A stretch of DNA of 7,527 nucleotides, from the NCBI GenBank assembly GCA_015061765.1, contig SUVZ01000177.1, forward strand, positions 1 through 7,527. The letters are read 5' to 3'. Position numbers and translations under genes: made by a program. Shown piece after piece: positions 4,991 through 7,527 of the stretch. The DNA is from Lentisphaerota bacterium. Lineage in GTDB: Bacteria > Verrucomicrobiota > Kiritimatiellia > RFP12 > UBA1067. The stretch's first letter is position 1. Each line of letters starts with the position of its first letter. The notes under the pieces were generated by a model. That model ran no database searches. It was not told the DNA's origin and was given only the letters and a program-made list of their open reading frames with translations.

Positions 4991-7045
4991 ATGACAATGA
5001 AATGTGGTGCAAGAGGCAGCAGACTTTCCGTCGCGCAGGCGACGGGAGGTCTTGCGTTTATGGCATCGGCCGTGAAAGGATTCAAGGCGAGGCTTCTTGC
5101 GTTTGAAACGCCTGGCGACAGGGATCTTGCGACTCCGATAGAGAAGAGTGCGCCGGATTTCTTCACGCGGGATATCGATGACGCCGTGCGTGATGGCCGC
5201 ATGGATTTTGCTATCCATTCCGCGAAGGATGTTCCAGAACCAGTTGCAGACGACCTGGATTGGTTCTGGCTTCCATGCAGGGAGGATCCGCGCGATTGCT
5301 GGGTCGTCAGAAATGATGACGAACGGTTCATCTCCGGAAATGGCAGGAAACGAGCCCTGAAGGTTGGCGTTTCGAGCGCCCGCCGGACCGCGTACGCGAA
5401 ATCGCGTTTCCCTAAGGCGAATCTCCTGCCGATACGCGGAGCGATCGACTCACGCCTTCAGCAGCTTTGCGAAGGTAGATATGACGCGATTCTGATGGCC
5501 ATGGCCGGTCTGAAAAGGCTTTTCCCCGAATGGAAATGTGGACGCCTTCCCTTTGGAGAGGAAGGTTTGTCTGTTGTGCCGATCTCAGAACAGGATCTTC
5601 CTCCGCCGGAAGGACAGGGATGCCTTGCCGTAGTGTACAGGAAGGGCGACACCCGCATGAACGCAGTCAGGCGCGCATTCGTGAAGGCTGTGCGGTTCAC
5701 CAGTGCGGGTATAGGAAATCCGGGTACGCTGACCATCCGTGCGATGCGTGACCTTGAAGAGGCGGATGTCGTGCTTGCGGACGACCTTTCGGGCGTTTCC
5801 GGTGAAGGGCGCGACGTCGAGTGGGTTGATGTGGGCAAGCGTTGCGGTGCGCATACGAAGTCCCAGCCGGAGATTGTGCAGATGATCTGTGATGAGGTCC
5901 GGAAGGGCAAGCGCGTCGTGCGTCTCAAAGGCGGTGATGCAGGGCTTTTTGGACGCCTCTCCGAGGAGGTTGATGCGCTGGATGCACTTGACATCCCGTA
6001 TGTGGTCCGACCGGGAGTGAGCGCTCTTACCGCCGCAACGACTTCGAATGGACTGCTGCTGACGAAACGCGGCGAGGCGAGCGGCTTTATGGCGTCCACT
6101 CCGCGTTCATCGGGGCCGAAAACGCCGCAGGTGTTCTTTATGGCTACGCGCATGGCGAGCAAAATGCTGCGCGGTTTTTCGCCGGACACGCCGTATGCGA
6201 TGGTGTGGGATGCGTGCGGCCCCTATGAGCGTGTCGAGACCGGTGTGTGCGGCAGGCCTCGTCTTGGAAATGATACGGTTCCGGGGCTTCTCGTTGTCGG
6301 CTTTGCGGGAACGCCGTTCAAACGCCGAAAGGTTTTGGTTACGTGTTCAGATGCAGTCATGCCGAGAGCAGTGTGCTTGCTTGAAGACAAGGGCCTGTCT
6401 CCAATTGAATGGCCGATGATATCGCTTTCGCTGAACATGGATGCCGGTCGTCGAATTGAGGGGCTGGAGCGATGCTATGATGCCGTTGTGCTGACGAGTC
6501 CTGTGGCGGTGCGCATGTTCTTTTCCGCGTGGAAAGGGGATTGCCGCCGCCTGCCTGAATTATGGACTTGCGGAGCCGGTACAGATGAGGAGCTGCGCAG
6601 ATATGGAGTGTCGAGCGACGTCATGCCTGAGAGCGATTTTTCCGCGGATGGGCTTGTCTCGCGGCTTGAACAGGAAAAGTCGCGTCTCAATGGGATGAGG
6701 GTGCTTCGCCTCAGGAGCGCAAAGGCGCCTAAGTCCGTGGCGGCGGCAATCCGTCGTATGGGAGCGGCAGTGGACGATGTAGTCCTCTACGACAACACTC
6801 CTGTGTTGAGGGATTGTGTTTCACTTCCGGAATTTGATGCCGTATTCTTCGCAAGTTCCAGTGCCGTTTGCGCCTTTGTCGGGCAGTATGGCGCAAAGGC
6901 GATGTCCGGCAAGGAGATATTCGTCATCGGCGAGCCGACGCGCAACGCCTTGCCGCCGCGTCTGCGGTCAAAGGCGCGGCTGATGCCGCTTGTGACGGGT
7001 TCATCGAAATATGGTAGCATGAAAGATTTAGCAACAGGAGGTTGA
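4991..7045 (+). CDS. hemC-cobA-hemD: Fusion of HemC (no domain 3), uroporphyrinogen-III methyltransferase and HemD
   Basis: This 684-residue cytoplasmic enzyme covers porphobilinogen to precorrin-2. HemC part, about 1-230: Arg8 in GARGS, HSAKDVP (Lys79 and catalytic Asp80), Arg131-Arg132, IRGAIDSR (Arg149, Arg155), MAGLKRL (Arg176) and PPPEGQG; several numbers equal those of E. coli HemC. It stops where domain 3, with its cofactor cysteine, should begin. CobA/SUMT part, about 236-441: GIGNPGTLTIRAM, VVRLKGGDAGLFGR, RPGVSALTAA, DTPYAMVWD and PGLLVVG; it is shorter than usual (about 205 versus 240) and reads GDA for GDP. HemD part, about 444-684: VVLTSPVAVRMF, GMRVLRLRS, VFFASSSAVCAF and FVIGEPTRNAL. 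The start is uncertain: ATG 4991 follows a leader frame by one base, ATG 4997 fits the family, and TTG 4979 has AGG five bases upstream. The product probably goes to siroheme or cobalamin, because the methyltransferase is built in. luxS follows one base later. Confidence 0.88.
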   Translation: MTMKCGARGSRLSVAQATGGLAFMASAVKGFKARLLAFETPGDRDLATPIEKSAPDFFTRDIDDAVRDGRMDFAIHSAKDVPEPVADDLDWFWLPCREDPRDCWVVRNDDERFISGNGRKRALKVGVSSARRTAYAKSRFPKANLLPIRGAIDSRLQQLCEGRYDAILMAMAGLKRLFPEWKCGRLPFGEEGLSVVPISEQDLPPPEGQGCLAVVYRKGDTRMNAVRRAFVKAVRFTSAGIGNPGTLTIRAMRDLEEADVVLADDLSGVSGEGRDVEWVDVGKRCGAHTKSQPEIVQMICDEVRKGKRVVRLKGGDAGLFGRLSEEVDALDALDIPYVVRPGVSALTAATTSNGLLLTKRGEASGFMASTPRSSGPKTPQVFFMATRMASKMLRGFSPDTPYAMVWDACGPYERVETGVCGRPRLGNDTVPGLLVVGFAGTPFKRRKVLVTCSDAVMPRAVCLLEDKGLSPIEWPMISLSLNMDAGRRIEGLERCYDAVVLTSPVAVRMFFSAWKGDCRRLPELWTCGAGTDEELRRYGVSSDVMPESDFSADGLVSRLEQEKSRLNGMRVLRLRSAKAPKSVAAAIRRMGAAVDDVVLYDNTPVLRDCVSLPEFDAVFFASSSAVCAFVGQYGAKAMSGKEIFVIGEPTRNALPPRLRSKARLMPLVTGSSKYGSMKDLATGG
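6990..7020 (+). promoter_or_regulatory. Weak candidate promoter for luxS inside the end of the fusion gene
   Basis: TAGCAT (7015-7020) with TG at 7012-7013 forms an extended -10, and TTGTGA (6990-6995) lies 19 bp upstream. Spacing and -35 are poor. It would give a leader of about 20 bases and allow luxS expression apart from the fusion gene. It is offered mainly because the -10 resembles the others in the window. Confidence 0.25.
7036..7041 (+). promoter_or_regulatory. Strong ribosome binding site of luxS
   Basis: AGGAGG, five bases before the ATG at 7047, fixes the luxS start. It is the best Shine-Dalgarno in the window and lies inside the last codons of the fusion gene. Confidence 0.85.
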
Positions 7046-7046
7046 G

Positions 7047-7527
7047 ATGGATAGACTTATAGCTTCATTTCAGGTGGATCACACGCGCATCGGCTACGGA
7101 ATATTCGTAAGCCGCAGGGATGTCGTAAACGGGGCGTACATAACGACGTTTGATGTTCGCATGAAGCGGCCAAACGCCGAGCCGGCGATCCATCCCAATG
7201 CGGTGCACACGATCGAACATATCGTCGCGACGTATCTGCGCAACTCGAAGTTCAAGGATCATGTGGTGTACTGGGGCCCAATGGGTTGCCTTACGGGATT
7301 CTACTTCATCACAAACACGGCGCACGAAATCATGCCGCAGGAGATCGAGAGGCTTATGAAGGCGGCGTTCAGGCATATGGCGGCGTATCGCGGGGAAGTT
7401 CCCGGCGCGACGGCGGTCAATTGCGGAAACTATCTTCTGCATGACCTTCCGATGGCGAAATACGAGGCTCTTCGGTTCTTGAAGCAGGAATGGCGTTTTG
7501 ACTACCCCAAGGCTCGTCGCATCAAGG
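7047..7527 (+). CDS. luxS: S-ribosylhomocysteine lyase LuxS (3' end outside window)
   Basis: LuxS splits S-ribosylhomocysteine into homocysteine and DPD, the precursor of autoinducer-2, as part of recycling S-adenosylhomocysteine. The 160 visible residues have no stop before the window ends. The metal site is complete: His54 and His58 in HTIEH with Glu57, and Cys126 in NCGNYLLHDL, the same numbers as in B. subtilis. The second catalytic cysteine is Cys81 in PMGCLTGFY (84 in B. subtilis; three residues fewer before it, made up after it). FDVR at 35-38 is also conserved. The family is about 155-170 residues, so only a short C-terminal piece is missing. The ATG follows AGGAGG and lies one base after the upstream stop, so it is probably cotranscribed with the fusion gene. 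Whether AI-2 signalling occurs cannot be read from the sequence; methyl-cycle detoxification is the minimal role. Confidence 0.97.
   Translation, partial: MDRLIASFQVDHTRIGYGIFVSRRDVVNGAYITTFDVRMKRPNAEPAIHPNAVHTIEHIVATYLRNSKFKDHVVYWGPMGCLTGFYFITNTAHEIMPQEIERLMKAAFRHMAAYRGEVPGATAVNCGNYLLHDLPMAKYEALRFLKQEWRFDYPKARRIK

Noticed and set aside
5458..6189. Minus-strand open frame of 243 codons inside the fusion gene
   Set aside because: Ser/Thr/Pro/Arg-rich composition typical of antisense frames, and the sense strand has well-supported domains.

Overview
The window is a compact, fully plus-strand bacterial segment of moderately high GC. It holds the end of one gene, five complete genes and the start of a seventh. 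The short omega subunit of RNA polymerase starts with MNVELLKKA, which resembles the forms I know from the Verrucomicrobiota/Kiritimatiellota/Lentisphaerota (PVC) group. Most genes are housekeeping genes, and no mobile element, CRISPR array, tRNA or rRNA was seen. A PVC bacterium, perhaps gut or rumen Kiritimatiellota, is my best guess, but this is inference and not proof.

Layout: 1-291 is the C-terminal end of an N-acetylglucosamine-6-phosphate deacetylase (nagA). A good promoter (TTGACG, 17 bp, TACAAT) lies across its last codons and starts an information-processing cluster: rpoZ (331-612), smpB (616-1077), topA (1212-3746) and a XerC/XerD-type recombinase (3791-4711). A second promoter of the same design lies before topA. 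After a 279-base intergenic stretch carrying a perfect TATAAT box inside an operator-like inverted repeat come a three-domain tetrapyrrole enzyme (4991-7045) and, one base later, luxS (7047 to the window end, incomplete).

How the genes relate: rpoZ, smpB, topA and xer form a core cluster for transcription, ribosome rescue, supercoiling and recombination such as chromosome-dimer resolution. The second cluster joins uroporphyrinogen III synthesis and methylation, which consumes S-adenosylmethionine and releases S-adenosylhomocysteine, to LuxS, which acts one step downstream of S-adenosylhomocysteine hydrolysis by Pfs.

The most unusual content is the tetrapyrrole enzyme. One polypeptide carries a HemC (porphobilinogen deaminase) part, a uroporphyrinogen-III methyltransferase (CobA/SUMT) part and a HemD (uroporphyrinogen-III synthase) part. 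The HemC part keeps its catalytic residues but ends before domain 3, so the cysteine that normally holds the dipyrromethane cofactor is absent. TopA is also unusual: its C-terminus has no zinc ribbons and carries three divergent copies of a helical repeat instead.
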